From NCBI RefSeq assembly GCF_011612265.2, contig NZ_CP050134.2:248001-312000 (forward strand): a DNA stretch of 64,000 bases. Reading direction: 5' to 3'. A program made the translations under genes and the position numbers. Positions within the stretch are counted from its first letter, which is position 1. Each line of letters starts with the position of its first letter. Positions 1-10,341 of the stretch are shown in pieces. The notes beneath the pieces were generated by a model. It was given only the letters and a program-made list of their open reading frames with translations, was not told the DNA's origin and made no database searches. The stretch is from Corynebacterium matruchotii (GTDB taxonomy: Bacteria > Actinomycetota > Actinomycetes > Mycobacteriales > Mycobacteriaceae).

Positions 1-315
1 TTCCCGGCCATATTTTTGGTTCACATAGTTCGGATTGTATTCCGTGATACGGACATGAAGAAGCTTATTCAGCCGCTGGGAAAACTCATCCACAGAAACA
101 GGTAGAAAATCAGAAAGAAAATGCTATCTAGCTTGGTTTTCCTTACCTGCAGAGACTAGTCATGTTTGGGAACGTTGAATAAGCTTCTAGATGCGACAGG
201 GATGTTATTACCCCCAATATGATTGAATCATTGACTTCTCAGGTAGCATTTGCCAAACTTCATAAATGTATAGGGGATACCAATTGAATATGAAATAAGA
301 ACGTGAGTATTTTTC
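1..315. other. Non-coding or fragmentary left edge
   Basis: No complete gene is visible. On the minus strand a frame stays open from about 132 down to position 1 and runs off the window. It has no convincing ATG, an in-frame TAG lies just upstream, and the first plausible start is an internal GTG, so it may be the 5' part of a leftward gene or a gene remnant. I do not recognise its about 40 residues. The stretch is AT-richer than most of the window and must hold the promoter of the gene at 316. Confidence 0.4.
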
Positions 316-663
316 ATGAAATCGCTAAATAAAAAACTAGTTTCGGTTGTCGCATCTGTGGTCATTGCGATGGGGGTGATGGCACCTGCCGCACATGCGC
401 AAGATCCCACCGGATCCACTGGGCGGTGCGGAACATTAATTGTTCTTCCGCGGGTGTTGGCACAGCTAAGCATGGATTATATGTATGCGTTATTTGTCGC
501 TTTTGAGGTTTTAAGTGGTTACAAGAGTTTTTATGATAAAGAAGCTGATTTGCTTCCCGAACAAGCTCGCAATGCTCCCCGTTGGTTCCGGGAAAGCGTA
601 ACAACAATACCATTTATGGACGAAGCTACGCGGGAACGCCTCTATAGTCAGTATTGTTTGTAA
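316..663 (+). CDS. Small secreted protein, unknown function
   Basis: 115 aa. The N-terminus is a classical Sec signal peptide: a Lys-rich start (MKSLNKK), a hydrophobic core rich in Val and Ala, and an AHA-Q cleavage site near residue 28. The mature part of about 87 residues has two Cys, one near its start (GRCG) and one near the C-terminus (YCL), which could form a disulfide outside the cell. I do not recognise the family. The start has only a weak ribosome site (GTGAG). Base composition is AT-richer than the neighbouring genes, which may mean lateral acquisition. The reading frame and signal peptide are well supported; the function is not. Confidence 0.75.
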   Translation: MKSLNKKLVSVVASVVIAMGVMAPAAHAQDPTGSTGRCGTLIVLPRVLAQLSMDYMYALFVAFEVLSGYKSFYDKEADLLPEQARNAPRWFRESVTTIPFMDEATRERLYSQYCL

Positions 664-766
664 AACCTTAACCCCAGCTCTCAATAAGTTTCATTTTTCA
701 GAAGATCGGCGTGAGCTTCATTGTTCTTGATCGAAATTTCGATACCTCAGATGGGAGTGTTTCACC

Positions 767-1726
767 ATGTCGTGGTTGCCTGTGGGTGATGGTGTTGTTG
801 ATGAGCGTGGGGTGTTGGAGTTTTTTGAGGAGGTTGATCCGGAGGATATCCAGGTGAGGGTGGTGATTCCTAAGGGGTTGAAGTGGCCGGTGTCACCGGT
901 GTTAGCTTCGGTGCTTGTGACGTCGTTGAAACTTCTGGTCGAGAACGGGAAAATTGGTTTAGCTAGGGTAATTGAGGATTTTGATCGGGGGGATGTTTTT
1001 GATTTTTTAGGTATTGCGCCGCGGGAGTTGAATGCGTATGTGGCGGAGGGGAAGTTACATCGGGCTGCTGATGAAATAGATGATGAAATTTATTTTCGTG
1101 AGGAGTTGTTGGTGTTGCGGCGTGAGCGGCTTGTTGAGGTGGCGCCAGTGACGAATCTTCGGGTTTTAAGTGTTTATGCGTCTCGTGGTTTGGGGGCTTA
1201 TGGTGGGGATGTGGTGGCGTTTGGTCGTGATGTGTTTGAGTGGGTGGTGCTTCCTGCTGATGGTTCGGTGGTGAATATGCCGATTTTGCGGAGGAATATG
1301 GAGTATCACGAGGAGCGGTTTGGGGATTGTCGGGTGGAGGTGACGACTCCGCGGGGTGAGGTGCCGATGTCTTCGGTGTTGTGTGAGTGTTTGCGTCGGG
1401 TGTTGTGGTCGGTGTTGCGTAATGGGATGGTTGAGGTTGCGGGGGTGCCGCGGTTTGTGGCGATGTTTGATGCGCAGGTGCTTGCTTCGACGACGGAGAA
1501 GGGTGTGGAGGAATTGGTTGCTTGTGGTGAGGTGGGGGTGAGGTGGGTTGATGGGAAGCGTCGGTTTGATCGGGAGGATTTGCTTGCGAGTGCTCGTCGG
1601 GAGCGGCAACGTCAGCATGATGCGTATGAGCGGTTGCGGCAGTTTGACTTGGATCATCCAGAGGTATGGCAAACGTATTTCAATCCTCAATATGGTGCCG
1701 ATTCCGAAACCACAGAAGAAACCTAA
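767..1726 (+). CDS. Internally duplicated protein with excisionase-like helix-turn-helix halves
   Basis: 319 aa, preceded by GGGAG nine bases before the ATG. Residues about 30-123 and 189-285 align with each other. Each half begins RV.(I/V)..., has a pair of hydrophobic helices, then a segment like the wing-helix of small excisionase or antitoxin DNA-binding domains (GDVFDFLGIAPRELNAYV in the first half, LASTTEKGVEELVACGEV in the second), then an F-x-R-E-(E/D)-L-L strand-helix followed by an Arg/Glu-rich helix. That layout suggests a DNA-binding or antitoxin-like protein made by duplication. The coding strand is unusually rich in G and T (GTG, TTG, CGG codons). It abuts the convergent gene at 1728 with a 1-base gap. 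No toxin gene is adjacent. The function is inferred from fold resemblance only. Confidence 0.65.
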   Translation: MSWLPVGDGVVDERGVLEFFEEVDPEDIQVRVVIPKGLKWPVSPVLASVLVTSLKLLVENGKIGLARVIEDFDRGDVFDFLGIAPRELNAYVAEGKLHRAADEIDDEIYFREELLVLRRERLVEVAPVTNLRVLSVYASRGLGAYGGDVVAFGRDVFEWVVLPADGSVVNMPILRRNMEYHEERFGDCRVEVTTPRGEVPMSSVLCECLRRVLWSVLRNGMVEVAGVPRFVAMFDAQVLASTTEKGVEELVACGEVGVRWVDGKRRFDREDLLASARRERQRQHDAYERLRQFDLDHPEVWQTYFNPQYGADSETTEET

Positions 1727-1727
1727 A

Positions 1728-2573
1728 TCAGGGCTGAACCACCTGAGCATCCCGCAAATGGCGGTAAAACGTGACCCGCTCCACCGGTCGTTTCCGGGAC
1801 ACGCCATCCACCATCACCCGCAACGACTCGCCGCCAGCCTGCAACGCCCGGCCCACCAGCCGGGAGCCTTCGGCAATCGAACCGTACTCGTTTTCGAACC
1901 GGCCAAACAAGCCCCGGCGCATCGGCATCACCGGGGTGTCCAACACAAACCCGGCCAACCCGGGCGCATCCACCAATGGCTGCACCCGGGCCCCAAAAAC
2001 CCCGGTGCGGGGAATCCGCCGACCAGACTGGTGACGAGCTAAAACATCATCATCAACAATGATTTCGGCGGTGAGCTCCCGATTCTCCCAATCCGAAACC
2101 GAAGCCCGGCCCGCCACAGCAGTGGCGGCATCATCCCGAATAAGCGGCAGCGGCCGCACTCGGCCAGAGGCCGCACAATCGAACTGCTCTTCGATACTCA
2201 GATTGGTAATGCCCCAATAGTCGGCGGTGGGGGAGTCACCAGTGGTGGGGACGAATCCCACCTCCACCCACATTGTGTCGGCCCGCATGAGCCGGGTCAG
2301 CACCGCCGACAAGGCCGCATCCGAGCCGACAACAACCACCCGGAGCGGGTCACTAATCGGCTGGGGGGCATATTGGGGGGTACCCAAATGGGCCACATCG
2401 GGTTGGGCTGCGATCTCCGCCAAACTGGGGGTCGGGTCCTCCGGCAACACCTCGGCGGCCAGTGAGTCCAGGGCTTTCAACTCCTGGCGAGTGGGTACGG
2501 CACCGACGTCGATAAGCTGTGTGGACGGGGAGACCGCAATATCAGTGCCGCAGCGCAGCACCACTAGTCGCAT
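1728..2573 (-). CDS. Conserved hypothetical protein, coupled to YbjN gene
   Basis: 281 aa, no signal peptide and no clear membrane segment. Around residues 78-105 (LRVVVVGSDAAL) there is a Rossmann-like beta-alpha pattern, and the C-terminus is strand-rich and basic. I cannot assign a family; a distant link to lipid-kinase-like folds is possible but unsupported. Its ATG shares a base with the TAA of the upstream YbjN-type gene (TAATG at 2573), so the two are translationally coupled and probably work together. Confidence 0.7.
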   Translation of the reverse strand: MRLVVLRCGTDIAVSPSTQLIDVGAVPTRQELKALDSLAAEVLPEDPTPSLAEIAAQPDVAHLGTPQYAPQPISDPLRVVVVGSDAALSAVLTRLMRADTMWVEVGFVPTTGDSPTADYWGITNLSIEEQFDCAASGRVRPLPLIRDDAATAVAGRASVSDWENRELTAEIIVDDDVLARHQSGRRIPRTGVFGARVQPLVDAPGLAGFVLDTPVMPMRRGLFGRFENEYGSIAEGSRLVGRALQAGGESLRVMVDGVSRKRPVERVTFYRHLRDAQVVQP

Positions 2574-3085
2574 TACTGGGCGAACCGGGTATCGGGGAAC
2601 TTCTTATCCAGCGACTCAAAGAAACTCATGGAGGTAGCAATACCGCAGTCGAGGGATTGTTTGAGCTGCAAATCGCTGACCCCGTATTCCATGTCAATGT
2701 TCAGCTCGGTACGCACCCGCACCGCACCGGCGTCGTCCACCGTGACATAGGTCTTCGGCCACAGCTTATCGCGGTTCCAATCATTACACAGATCCACGAG
2801 GCGATCACGCATCTCGATCGGCGCGGTGACCTGCCAAGCACCCCGCACCACCAGGATTTCCCGCTTCTCGCCGGTGGCCAGCAGCACAAACCCATTGCCG
2901 TCAAAGTTGATGAACACGTCACCATCATCGTCACGGTTAAACATCAGTTCTTTTGCCCGTAAATAGGCGGCGATCCGGTCGGCCGACAACGGCTGCACAA
3001 CATCTTCCCCAGAGGTGGGAATGATCCGCTCCACGCGGCCGGAAATGCTGGGGTTGTTTTCGCTCTGGTCGTTTTGGTCAGTCAT
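2573..3085 (-). CDS. YbjN-domain protein
   Basis: 170 aa from the ATG at 3085, chosen because GAAGGA stands seven bases upstream; a longer frame back to 3121 lacks this. After an acidic, Gln/Asn-rich N-terminal tail (about 35 residues) the body has the YbjN (DUF1790) pattern: a short helix, strands of the form GDVFINFDGNGF and REILVVRGAW, then NDWNRDKLWPKTYV and a C-terminal helix. YbjN proteins are small chaperone-like folds related to type III secretion chaperones; their role in actinobacteria is unknown. It is the first gene of a two-gene operon with the 1728-2573 gene. Confidence 0.8.
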   Translation of the reverse strand: MTDQNDQSENNPSISGRVERIIPTSGEDVVQPLSADRIAAYLRAKELMFNRDDDGDVFINFDGNGFVLLATGEKREILVVRGAWQVTAPIEMRDRLVDLCNDWNRDKLWPKTYVTVDDAGAVRVRTELNIDMEYGVSDLQLKQSLDCGIATSMSFFESLDKKFPDTRFAQ

Positions 3086-3227
3086 GTGTAGTCCTTCAAG
3101 AGTCTTGTTGTGATTCACCATGGTGCAACAGGAATTTTTACCATGGAGGAGGCGTAATAAATATACCGGAAATATCCCTGATTAATTTTAGGGGAATTTT
3201 CCGATAACCGGTATTACGCAAACCCGG

Positions 3228-4100
3228 TTAAGGGTAAGGATTCCGGGTGAAAGATTGTTCAAACGTACTTTCCAGTGAGACTTTACCCTTCTTTGACTTC
3301 ACTACCAGTCCCGTCTTCGTGATATCAATCGTGGCATCGTCATTAACAATCTGAAACGTGCCGGTATCGGTGTCGCTGGAGGTCACCTCTTTGCGGTAAA
3401 TTTCCGGCATATAGTCGTGCGTGTAATACAGCTTGCCGGACTCCGCGGACTCGCAAATGAGAACATGCTTTCCACCGGTCGAAATCGACGCAAACTTCCA
3501 CTTGTCGTTGGCTAAACAGCCCAGCGAATTAAACCCGGTCGCTTTTAGCCCCGCATCCGACACAAGTTTGCGGTACGCTTCCTCCTCCGCCGATACCGAG
3601 GTAGTTGTGGGGGTGGTGCTGCTTGCCGACGTCGAAGTCGAAGAGGTGGTTGTTGCCGATGTTGCGCTCGTGCTTGTCGACGTCGCAACGCTTGTCGACG
3701 TTGTTGGCACCGCCACCGGCGTTGGTGGGGCGGCTGCCTGGGTGCGGTGCTGCATCAATAACACCACCACGACGGCGGCCAAGGCCACAATGGTGAGAAT
3801 CAGAAAAATAATCACCGCAATGAGCGCACCCCGGCCGCGGCGTTTCTTCTTCGGCGAAGGCGGGGGTGTGGGGGGCGCTACCGGCTCAACCGGGATGGTG
3901 GGGTCGGGCGGCGGCTGTGACTGTTGCGATTGCTGATAGTGGGCGTGAATCACCGACTCATCAATCTGGCCGAACTCGGCGGTCGGGGGCGTGGATTCCA
4001 CCGGCTGAACTGGGGGAATCCGACCATCGTCGCCATATCGACCGTAGCGGCTATAAATATCGTCGTAAATGTTTTTAGGCTTATCTCTGTCATCGGACAT
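3228..4100 (-). CDS. Single-pass membrane protein with extracellular C-terminal domain
   Basis: 290 aa. Residues 1-85 are polar and Pro/Gln-rich and end in a basic KKKRRGRG stop-transfer patch. One membrane helix follows (about 92-115), then a long Thr/Ser-only linker (about 118-170), then a globular domain to the end with two Cys (LGCLAND and LICES) that could pair. The topology is a cytoplasmic disordered tail, one helix, a cell-wall-spanning linker and an external domain, as in many corynebacterial envelope proteins. I do not recognise the domain. The linker DNA contains two close copies of GCTTGTCGACG, near-matches to the window-wide 12-mer. Confidence 0.75.
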   Translation of the reverse strand: MSDDRDKPKNIYDDIYSRYGRYGDDGRIPPVQPVESTPPTAEFGQIDESVIHAHYQQSQQSQPPPDPTIPVEPVAPPTPPPSPKKKRRGRGALIAVIIFLILTIVALAAVVVVLLMQHRTQAAAPPTPVAVPTTSTSVATSTSTSATSATTTSSTSTSASSTTPTTTSVSAEEEAYRKLVSDAGLKATGFNSLGCLANDKWKFASISTGGKHVLICESAESGKLYYTHDYMPEIYRKEVTSSDTDTGTFQIVNDDATIDITKTGLVVKSKKGKVSLESTFEQSFTRNPYP

Positions 4101-4201
4101 CTATCAACATCTCTCATGAAAAACTCTGCTACTACTTATGCAGGCTACTGCATTTTCCAGTTTGCCCGTCGAAAAGCAGGTGTAGAACGGGCCAAGCAAG
4201 G

Positions 4202-4207
4202 TAGAAT
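4202..4207 (+). promoter_or_regulatory. Putative -10 of purA
   Basis: TAGAAT lies about 46 bases before the purA ATG. The leader between them contains TAAGGA as a ribosome site. No purine riboswitch was seen. Confidence 0.4.
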
Positions 4208-4252
4208 GATGCAACGTCTTCACTGGATATAAGTTAAGGACGTGTTACTTTC

Positions 4253-5539
4253 ATGGCAGCAATTGTCATTGTCGGTGCCCAATGGGGCGACGAGGGTAAA
4301 GGGAAAGCCACCGACATCCTCGGCGGCTTAGTCGACTATGTGGTCAAACCCAACGGTGGCAATAACGCCGGGCACACGGTAGTTGTCGGCGGCGAAAAAT
4401 ACGAGCTCAAACTGCTTCCCGCCGGCGTGCTCTCCGAAAACGCCACCCCCATTCTCGGCAACGGTGTGGTCATTAATCTCGAAGCCTTGTTTGCCGAAAT
4501 TGATGGGCTCACCAGCCGCGGCGCCGACGCCTCCCGGCTGCGGATCTCCGCCAATGCCCACCTGGTTGCCCCCTACCATCAGGTACTCGACCGGGTGCAA
4601 GAGCGATTCCTCGGCAAACGCGCCATCGGCACCACTGGCCGCGGCATCGGGCCCGCCTACGCGGACAAAGTATCCCGCGTGGGCATTCGCGTCCAAGACA
4701 TTTTCGACGAATCCATTCTGCGGCAAAAAATCGAATCCGCCCTGGACGTGAAAAACCAAATCCTGGTGAAACTCTATAACCGGCAGGCCATTGACGTGGA
4801 AGAAACCGTCCAATACTTCCTCAGCTACGCCGACCGACTGCGCCCCATGGTCATCGACGCGGAACTCGTACTCAATCAGGCCCTGGACGCTGGGAAACAC
4901 GTGCTCATGGAGGGCGGCCAAGCCACCATGCTCGACGTGGACCACGGCACCTACCCCTTTGTGACCTCCTCTAACCCGACCGCCGGCGGCGCCTGCGTCG
5001 GCTCCGGGGTGGGCCCCACCCGCATCACCAGCTCCCTCGGGATCATGAAGGCCTACACCACCCGGGTGGGGGCCGGCCCATTCCCCACCGAACTCTTCGA
5101 CAAATGGGGCGAATTCTTGCAGGCCACCGGCGGGGAAATCGGGGTGAACACCGGGCGGAAACGCCGCTGCGGCTGGTACGACTCGGTCATCGCCCGCTAC
5201 GCATCCCGGGTCAATGGGTTCACCGACCTCTTCCTCACCAAACTGGACGTGCTCACCGGCATTGGGGAAATCCCCATCTGCGTGGCCTATGACGTGGACG
5301 GGGTGCGGCACGACGAGATGCCGCTCACCCAATCGGAATTCCACCACGCCGTGCCCATCTACGAAACCATGCCCGCCTGGGACGAAGACATCACCGGGTG
5401 CCGCAGCTTCGCGGACCTGCCGGAAAAAGCCCAAGACTACGTGCGGCGCCTCGAAGAACTCTCCGGGTGCCGAATCTCCTACATCGGGGTTGGGCCGGGG
5501 CGGGACCAAACAATCGTGCTTCACGACGTCATGGCCTAA
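4253..5539 (+). CDS. purA: Adenylosuccinate synthetase
   Basis: 428 aa, the usual length. It joins IMP and aspartate with GTP to make adenylosuccinate, the first step from IMP to AMP, in the cytoplasm. Visible signatures: the N-terminal GTP-binding loop QWGDEGKGK (residues about 9-17), the NNAGHT motif, the GIGPAY stretch around residue 137, and the C-terminal GVGPGRDQ guanine-binding region. The gene stands alone with a leader of its own. Together with purT downstream it gives this region a purine-synthesis theme. Confidence 0.98.
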   Translation: MAAIVIVGAQWGDEGKGKATDILGGLVDYVVKPNGGNNAGHTVVVGGEKYELKLLPAGVLSENATPILGNGVVINLEALFAEIDGLTSRGADASRLRISANAHLVAPYHQVLDRVQERFLGKRAIGTTGRGIGPAYADKVSRVGIRVQDIFDESILRQKIESALDVKNQILVKLYNRQAIDVEETVQYFLSYADRLRPMVIDAELVLNQALDAGKHVLMEGGQATMLDVDHGTYPFVTSSNPTAGGACVGSGVGPTRITSSLGIMKAYTTRVGAGPFPTELFDKWGEFLQATGGEIGVNTGRKRRCGWYDSVIARYASRVNGFTDLFLTKLDVLTGIGEIPICVAYDVDGVRHDEMPLTQSEFHHAVPIYETMPAWDEDITGCRSFADLPEKAQDYVRRLEELSGCRISYIGVGPGRDQTIVLHDVMA

Positions 5540-5740
5540 CCGATTCGCGCGCCGGCGGAGCAGGGCTTCTGGCCGGAGCACTCGACCGGGATCTGGTCGC
5601 ACTTATCCTACATTAAGCAGCAATTCTGCTGAATAACCTGGGGTGATTCCGGGGGCGAATGGGGTAATAGCTAGGAAAAACCCACGCGGAAAGCTTAAAA
5701 TTGCAATCAAATATTCAGCTGACTGTAAGAGTGTGGGATT

Positions 5741-6094
5741 GTGGTTTTAGAAAAGCTTTCCTTAGACCCGGTCATCGTGGGAACCCTATCGGTGGTGGCC
5801 GTCGCCGTGCTATGGCTCATGGGGGTGCGCGGCGCCGACCTGGCCGCCGCCGGCATCCTCATTGTGGGGGTGATGACCCTCTTCGGCGATCGCTATCCCA
5901 TCATGCGAGTCGCGGTCCTCGTCGGATCCGTCGTCGTATTCATAGCAATCATGACCGGGGTCATTCCCAAGACAGTTCCGCCGCTCATACTGTTATCCGC
6001 GGTGCTGCCCTGCGTGGTATTGGTATACTCGCGGCCACTCTATTCGAATGAGGATACGGAATCAGCCGACGATATGGAGGAGGCAATTTGGTAA
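5741..6094 (+). CDS. Small integral membrane protein, unknown
   Basis: 117 aa from a GTG start. Three or four hydrophobic segments fill residues about 10-95, and the last 20 residues are acidic and cytoplasmic in style (SNEDTESADDMEEAIW). I do not recognise the family. It lies 43 bases upstream of purT, but purT has its own promoter, so linkage is uncertain. The start codon is not strongly supported by a ribosome site. Confidence 0.6.
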   Translation: MVLEKLSLDPVIVGTLSVVAVAVLWLMGVRGADLAAAGILIVGVMTLFGDRYPIMRVAVLVGSVVVFIAIMTGVIPKTVPPLILLSAVLPCVVLVYSRPLYSNEDTESADDMEEAIW

Positions 6095-6123
6095 GAACCA
6101 GGAAAACATCGCCAAGCAAAAGC

Positions 6124-6129
6124 TAGAAT
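6124..6129 (+). promoter_or_regulatory. Leaderless promoter -10 of purT
   Basis: TAGAAT ends seven bases before the purT ATG at 6137, with no Shine-Dalgarno between. This is the spacing expected for an mRNA that begins at the start codon. It also favours 6137 over the out-of-frame ATG at 6133. Confidence 0.5.
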
Positions 6130-6136
6130 AGCATGT

Positions 6137-7363
6137 ATGTATACTCCGCAAACGATTGGGACACCACTCACCCAGGGGGCCCTGCGCGTCATGCTATTAG
6201 GGTCGGGGGAGCTGGGGAAAGAGGTGGCAATAGCCTTTCAACGACTTGGCGTCGAAGTGCATGCAGTCGACCGATACGAAAACGCCCCCGCCCACCAAGT
6301 CGCCCACTTCGCCTATAAAGTTGACCTGACCGACGGAAAAGCCGTTGCGGAGCTTGTGGACTATATTGACCCACATTTCATCGTGCCCGAAATCGAAGAA
6401 ATCGCCACCGCTACCCTGGTGGAATTAGAAGATTCCGGGCGCACCGTCGTCCCCACCGCCCGAGCCACCCGACTCACAATGAATCGCCAACGCATTCGAA
6501 AACTAGCGGCCGTGGAACTGGGATTGCCCGTCGCTGCCTACTGGTTTGCCGACGATTTTGACGATTTCCGGGCCGCTATCCGCCACGCGGGTTTCCCCTG
6601 CATAGTCAAACCCATTATGAGCACCTCTGGTAGAGGACAAACCGTAGTCCGCAGCGAAGACGACGTGCTACTGGCCTGGGAAACCGCCCAAACCGGGGGT
6701 CGACCCGAACGAGTAATCGTCGAACGCTTTATCGACTTCGACTTCGAAATCACCCTTCTGGTGGTGCGCTCCATTGATCCCACCACCGGCGAACTCGCCA
6801 CCTGGTTCTGCGAACCCATCGGCCACCGCCAAGACGCCAGCGGCTATGTGGAATCCTGGCAGCCCATGCCGCTCTCACCCGCTGCCCTCGACTCGGCTAG
6901 GTCCATCGCCGCCCGCATCACCAATGCCCTCGGCGGCCGCGGCGTATTCGGCGTGGAACTCTTTATCTCCGGGGACGAAGTGTATTTCTCCGAAGTATCC
7001 CCCCACCCCCACGACACCGGCATGGTGACATTAAGCACCCAACGGGTCGACGAATTCGCCCTCCATGCGCGGGCAATCCTCGGGCTTCCCATCGACGTGA
7101 CTTGCATTTCCCCCGGCGCCTCGGCGGTCATCCATGGTGGCACCGACGCGACCGGCCCCCACTACAGCGGGTTGGCGTCGGCGCTTGCGGTGCCGGAAAC
7201 CGACGTGCGGCTCTTCGGCAAGCCCGAATCGTTCGCCATGCGACGTATGGGGGTGGCGATCTCGACGGCGGAAGACGTGGTCACCGCCCGGAAGCGGGCC
7301 ACCGAAGCGGCCAGCTATGTGCACGTGTCCGGCCGGCCTGTAGACCGATCCGTCCCCTCCTAG
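6137..7363 (+). CDS. purT: Formate-dependent GAR formyltransferase (PurT)
   Basis: 408 aa ATP-grasp enzyme. It makes formyl-glycinamide ribonucleotide from GAR, formate and ATP, bypassing the folate-dependent PurN step of purine synthesis. Visible: an N-terminal pre-ATP-grasp Rossmann part ([14 protein letters not shown] at about 18-31), the VPEIEEIAT segment, the ATP-grasp loop [11 protein letters not shown] around residue 155, and the metal-binding [24 protein letters not shown] region. It overlaps the convergent fprA by 4 bases at the stop codons. Confidence 0.96.
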   Translation: MYTPQTIGTPLTQGALRVMLLGSGELGKEVAIAFQRLGVEVHAVDRYENAPAHQVAHFAYKVDLTDGKAVAELVDYIDPHFIVPEIEEIATATLVELEDSGRTVVPTARATRLTMNRQRIRKLAAVELGLPVAAYWFADDFDDFRAAIRHAGFPCIVKPIMSTSGRGQTVVRSEDDVLLAWETAQTGGRPERVIVERFIDFDFEITLLVVRSIDPTTGELATWFCEPIGHRQDASGYVESWQPMPLSPAALDSARSIAARITNALGGRGVFGVELFISGDEVYFSEVSPHPHDTGMVTLSTQRVDEFALHARAILGLPIDVTCISPGASAVIHGGTDATGPHYSGLASALAVPETDVRLFGKPESFAMRRMGVAISTAEDVVTARKRATEAASYVHVSGRPVDRSVPS

Positions 7364-8730
7364 TCGTGGCTTTGGTGGCGGGCGTGGACCACCATGTCCT
7401 CCCACTCCACAATCTTCTTCCGCTCCCGGCCCTCGGGGGCGCCCAACTCCCGCTCCGCATTATCCAGGCGATGCCACCCCGCCCACGTGGTGTAGTCCAC
7501 ATCGTGGTCGGTGAGGTAGGTGATGATATCCGATGGGTCGGGGTGTAGCGGTTCCGGCAGGTTGCCGGCATCATAGTCGGCCAGGAGCATTTCGATCGTT
7601 TCCTTGGCGTCGGATTTGGTGTTGCCGATGAGCCCGACCGGGCCGCGCTTGATCCACCCGGTGGCATATAGGCCCGGGATGGGGTTGCCGGAGTCGTCGA
7701 GAACGTGGCCGCCGTCATTGGGTATAACGGCCTTGGCTTGGTCGAATGGGACCTCTGGGACTGGATCCGACCGGTAGCCCACGGCCCGGTATACCGCCTG
7801 GACTGGCCACTCGGTGAATTTGCCGGTGCCGGTGACATTGCCGGTGCCATCTAACTCCATGCGTTCGGTGCGGAGCCCAACAACGTTGCCGTCTTCGCCC
7901 AGGATTTCGACCGGGCTTTCTAAGAAGTGGATGGTGAGTTTGTGGGGTGCGCCCTTGGGGTCGCGCATGGCGTATTGTTCCAGGGTTTGGCACACCAGGT
8001 CTTGGGATTTTGAGGCACGGCGGGCGTTGATGCTGGCTTCGTCGTAGTCGATGTCTTCCGGGTTGACGATGACTTCAATGGTGCGTGAGTGGTCGAGTTC
8101 TTTGAGTTCGAGTGGGGTGAATTTGGCTTGTGCTGGTCCGCGTCGTCCGAAGATGTGGATGTGGGTGGCTTGGTTGGTTTTGAGGGTTTGGTAGACGTTG
8201 TCGGGGATTTCGGTGGTGTGGAGTTCGTTGGCGGTTTTGGCGAGGATGCGGGAGATGTCGAGGGCGACGTTGCCGACGCCGATGATGGCAACATGGGTGG
8301 CGGTGAGGTTCCAGGTGCGGTGGAATCGGGGGTTGCCGTCGTAGAAGCCTACGAAGTCTGCTGCGCCGTAGGATCCGTTGAGGTTTTCGCCGGGGATGTC
8401 GAGGTCGCGGTCAGCAACAGCACCGGTGGCGAAGACGATAGCGTCGTAGTATTCGTGCAGCTTTTCGACGGTGATGGTGGTGCCGATCTCGATATTGCCG
8501 AGGAACCTCACGTTGGGTTTCTCCATGACGGCATGGAGGGAATTCACGATTCCTTTAATGCGGGGATGGTCGGGGGCGACGCCGTAGCGGATGAGGCCAA
8601 ACGGTGCGGGCATCTGCTCAAACAGGTCGATTTCCACGGTGCGGCCGGACTTCATGAGTAAATCAGAGGCATAAATACCAGCAGGGCCAGAACCAATAAC
8701 GGCTACCCGGAGGGGGCGGGAAGAATTCAT
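7360..8730 (-). CDS. fprA: Ferredoxin/adrenodoxin-type NADP reductase
   Basis: 456 aa from the ATG at 8730, which has AAGGA six bases upstream; a longer frame to 8817 has no such site. It is a flavoprotein of the adrenodoxin-reductase/FprA family that moves electrons between NADPH and ferredoxin or similar carriers. An N-terminal FAD dinucleotide fold is visible ([13 protein letters not shown]), then an NADP-binding fold ([13 protein letters not shown], about residue 155-170), and near the end the [20 protein letters not shown] stretch typical of the family. The gene lies between purT and pta and is transcribed away from pta. Confidence 0.9.
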   Translation of the reverse strand: MNSSRPLRVAVIGSGPAGIYASDLLMKSGRTVEIDLFEQMPAPFGLIRYGVAPDHPRIKGIVNSLHAVMEKPNVRFLGNIEIGTTITVEKLHEYYDAIVFATGAVADRDLDIPGENLNGSYGAADFVGFYDGNPRFHRTWNLTATHVAIIGVGNVALDISRILAKTANELHTTEIPDNVYQTLKTNQATHIHIFGRRGPAQAKFTPLELKELDHSRTIEVIVNPEDIDYDEASINARRASKSQDLVCQTLEQYAMRDPKGAPHKLTIHFLESPVEILGEDGNVVGLRTERMELDGTGNVTGTGKFTEWPVQAVYRAVGYRSDPVPEVPFDQAKAVIPNDGGHVLDDSGNPIPGLYATGWIKRGPVGLIGNTKSDAKETIEMLLADYDAGNLPEPLHPDPSDIITYLTDHDVDYTTWAGWHRLDNAERELGAPEGRERKKIVEWEDMVVHARHQSHD

Positions 8731-8938
8731 CGAGATCCTTACGGGAAACGAGGTGGATGATACGTGTCGGCACTTAACTTTAGCTGGTTGACGAATAGAT
8801 GATGAATCAAATGTCATTTGGCGCTTTTTCCGTCGCTAGTAGCGTCGAAAAGCAAGCCCGAAACCTGTACACTTATGGGGTGTCTCACAGTTTTTAGCGG
8901 AGCTCATTTTTCATCACAATTTCAGAAGGGACTAGCTT
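8731..8938. promoter_or_regulatory. Divergent fprA / pta-ackA control region
   Basis: The gap holds signals for both directions. AAGGA serves fprA on the minus strand. For pta, AGAAGGGA stands nine bases before its GTG, and a plausible -10, TACACT, lies at 8868-8873. One exact copy of the 12-mer GCTTTTCGACGC (minus orientation) lies at 8842-8853. No other structure was seen. Confidence 0.4.
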
Positions 8939-10339
8939 GTGACCCAAACAACGCATTCGGTGTTATTGACCGCGATCCGCCGTCGCCTTGACCAGGCAGA
9001 AGTGGCGGAATTCGCCGCCGCGTTAGGCCTTGACATCACGCCGCTCGTGCCAGCAGGGCACGATGAACCGACCATTGCGGACGTGCTGAAACATGCGCCG
9101 GCTGGTCCCGTTCTTTACACCGGTACCGGCAACCTTAACTTTGATGCGCGGGCCGCTGCGGCGTTGGGTGTGCCACTGGTGCTACAAACCCCGTCGGAAT
9201 CGTTGTCGACCGCATTGGCGCGCGTTGAGGCCCGCGACCTGGGGGCATCGATCGCGGCAATCATCATGGGCGACCAGCCGCTCACCGCGGCGGTGACGGC
9301 GGCGCAAGAAACCCCGGCCGAAATCGTGATGACCGCAGACGTGTTCGAAAACTGGTTGTTGGGTATGGCGAAAAAGCATCGCGCCCACATTGTGCTCCCC
9401 GAGGGTGACGACGATCGGATCCTCACCGCGGCCGGCATCCTCTTAGCGGAAGACGCATGTGACCTCACGATTCTTGGTGTGCCTGAGGAAGTGGCCGCCC
9501 GGGCCGCGGAACTGGGGGTTACGCTGGATGGCGCCACTCTGGTGAACCCGTGGGCGGATGATGATCCCCACCGAGAAGAATTCGCACAACAATTCTATGA
9601 GCTGCGCAAAACTAAGGGGGTGAGCCTGGAGCAGGCGCGGGAAACCATGACGGACATCTCCTATTACGCCACCATGATGATCCACAATGGGCTGGCGGAC
9701 GGCATGGTGTCTGGCGCATCGCACACCACGGCGCACACCATTAAACCCTCCTTCCAGATCATTAAGACCAAGCCGGGCGTGTCCGTGGTGTCCTCCGTCT
9801 TCCTCATGGTCATGCGCGGCCGGCTCTGGGCCTTCGGCGATTGCGCGGTCAACCCCAATCCCACCGCGGAGCAGCTCGCGGAAATTGCGGTGGTGTCCGC
9901 GGAAACCGCATCCCAATTCGGCATTGACCCCCGGGTGGCTATTCTCAGCTATTCGACGGGCACCTCCGGCAGTGGGCCAGACGTGGACCGGGCTATGGCT
10001 GCCACCCGCATGGCGCAGGCCAAGGCCCCGGAATTGCTGGTGGATGGGCCGTTGCAATTCGATGCGGCCGTCGACCCGGTGGTGGCGGCGAAGAAACTCC
10101 CCGAATCGCGGGTGGCTGGGCAGGCCAATGTGTTTATCTTCCCCGACCTAGAGGCTGGTAATATTGGGTATAAGACCGCGCAGCGGACCGGACACGCCCT
10201 GGCGGTGGGCCCCATTCTTCAAGGTTTGAACAAGCCGGTCAACGACCTGTCGCGGGGTGCAACCGTGGCGGACATTGTGAATACGGTGGCGATCACCGCC
10301 ATCCAGGCTGCCAGCAGCAAGGAAGCAGGGGAGGAATAA
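8939..10339 (+). CDS. pta: Phosphate acetyltransferase
   Basis: 466 aa from a GTG with AGAAGGGA upstream. It interconverts acetyl-CoA and acetyl phosphate, the first half of the Pta-AckA acetate pathway. A shortened N-terminal P-loop-like/DRTGG region (about 1-125) is followed by the catalytic PTA_PTB domain (about 135-460), with [25 protein letters not shown] and [10 protein letters not shown] motifs. The length fits the short actinobacterial Pta. Two bases separate its stop from the ackA ATG, and the ackA ribosome site lies inside pta, so the pair forms one operon. Confidence 0.96.
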   Translation: MTQTTHSVLLTAIRRRLDQAEVAEFAAALGLDITPLVPAGHDEPTIADVLKHAPAGPVLYTGTGNLNFDARAAAALGVPLVLQTPSESLSTALARVEARDLGASIAAIIMGDQPLTAAVTAAQETPAEIVMTADVFENWLLGMAKKHRAHIVLPEGDDDRILTAAGILLAEDACDLTILGVPEEVAARAAELGVTLDGATLVNPWADDDPHREEFAQQFYELRKTKGVSLEQARETMTDISYYATMMIHNGLADGMVSGASHTTAHTIKPSFQIIKTKPGVSVVSSVFLMVMRGRLWAFGDCAVNPNPTAEQLAEIAVVSAETASQFGIDPRVAILSYSTGTSGSGPDVDRAMAATRMAQAKAPELLVDGPLQFDAAVDPVVAAKKLPESRVAGQANVFIFPDLEAGNIGYKTAQRTGHALAVGPILQGLNKPVNDLSRGATVADIVNTVAITAIQAASSKEAGEE

Positions 10340-10341
10340 GA

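Noticed and set aside
41..200. IS element fragment at the left edge
   Set aside because: The short open frame has no recognisable transposase motif and no inverted ends.
4101..4252. Purine riboswitch before purA
   Set aside because: No aptamer-like junction pattern was visible in the 150-base leader region.
4328..5602. 424-codon antisense frame over purA
   Set aside because: Shadow of purA with His/Gly-rich translation typical of antisense frames.
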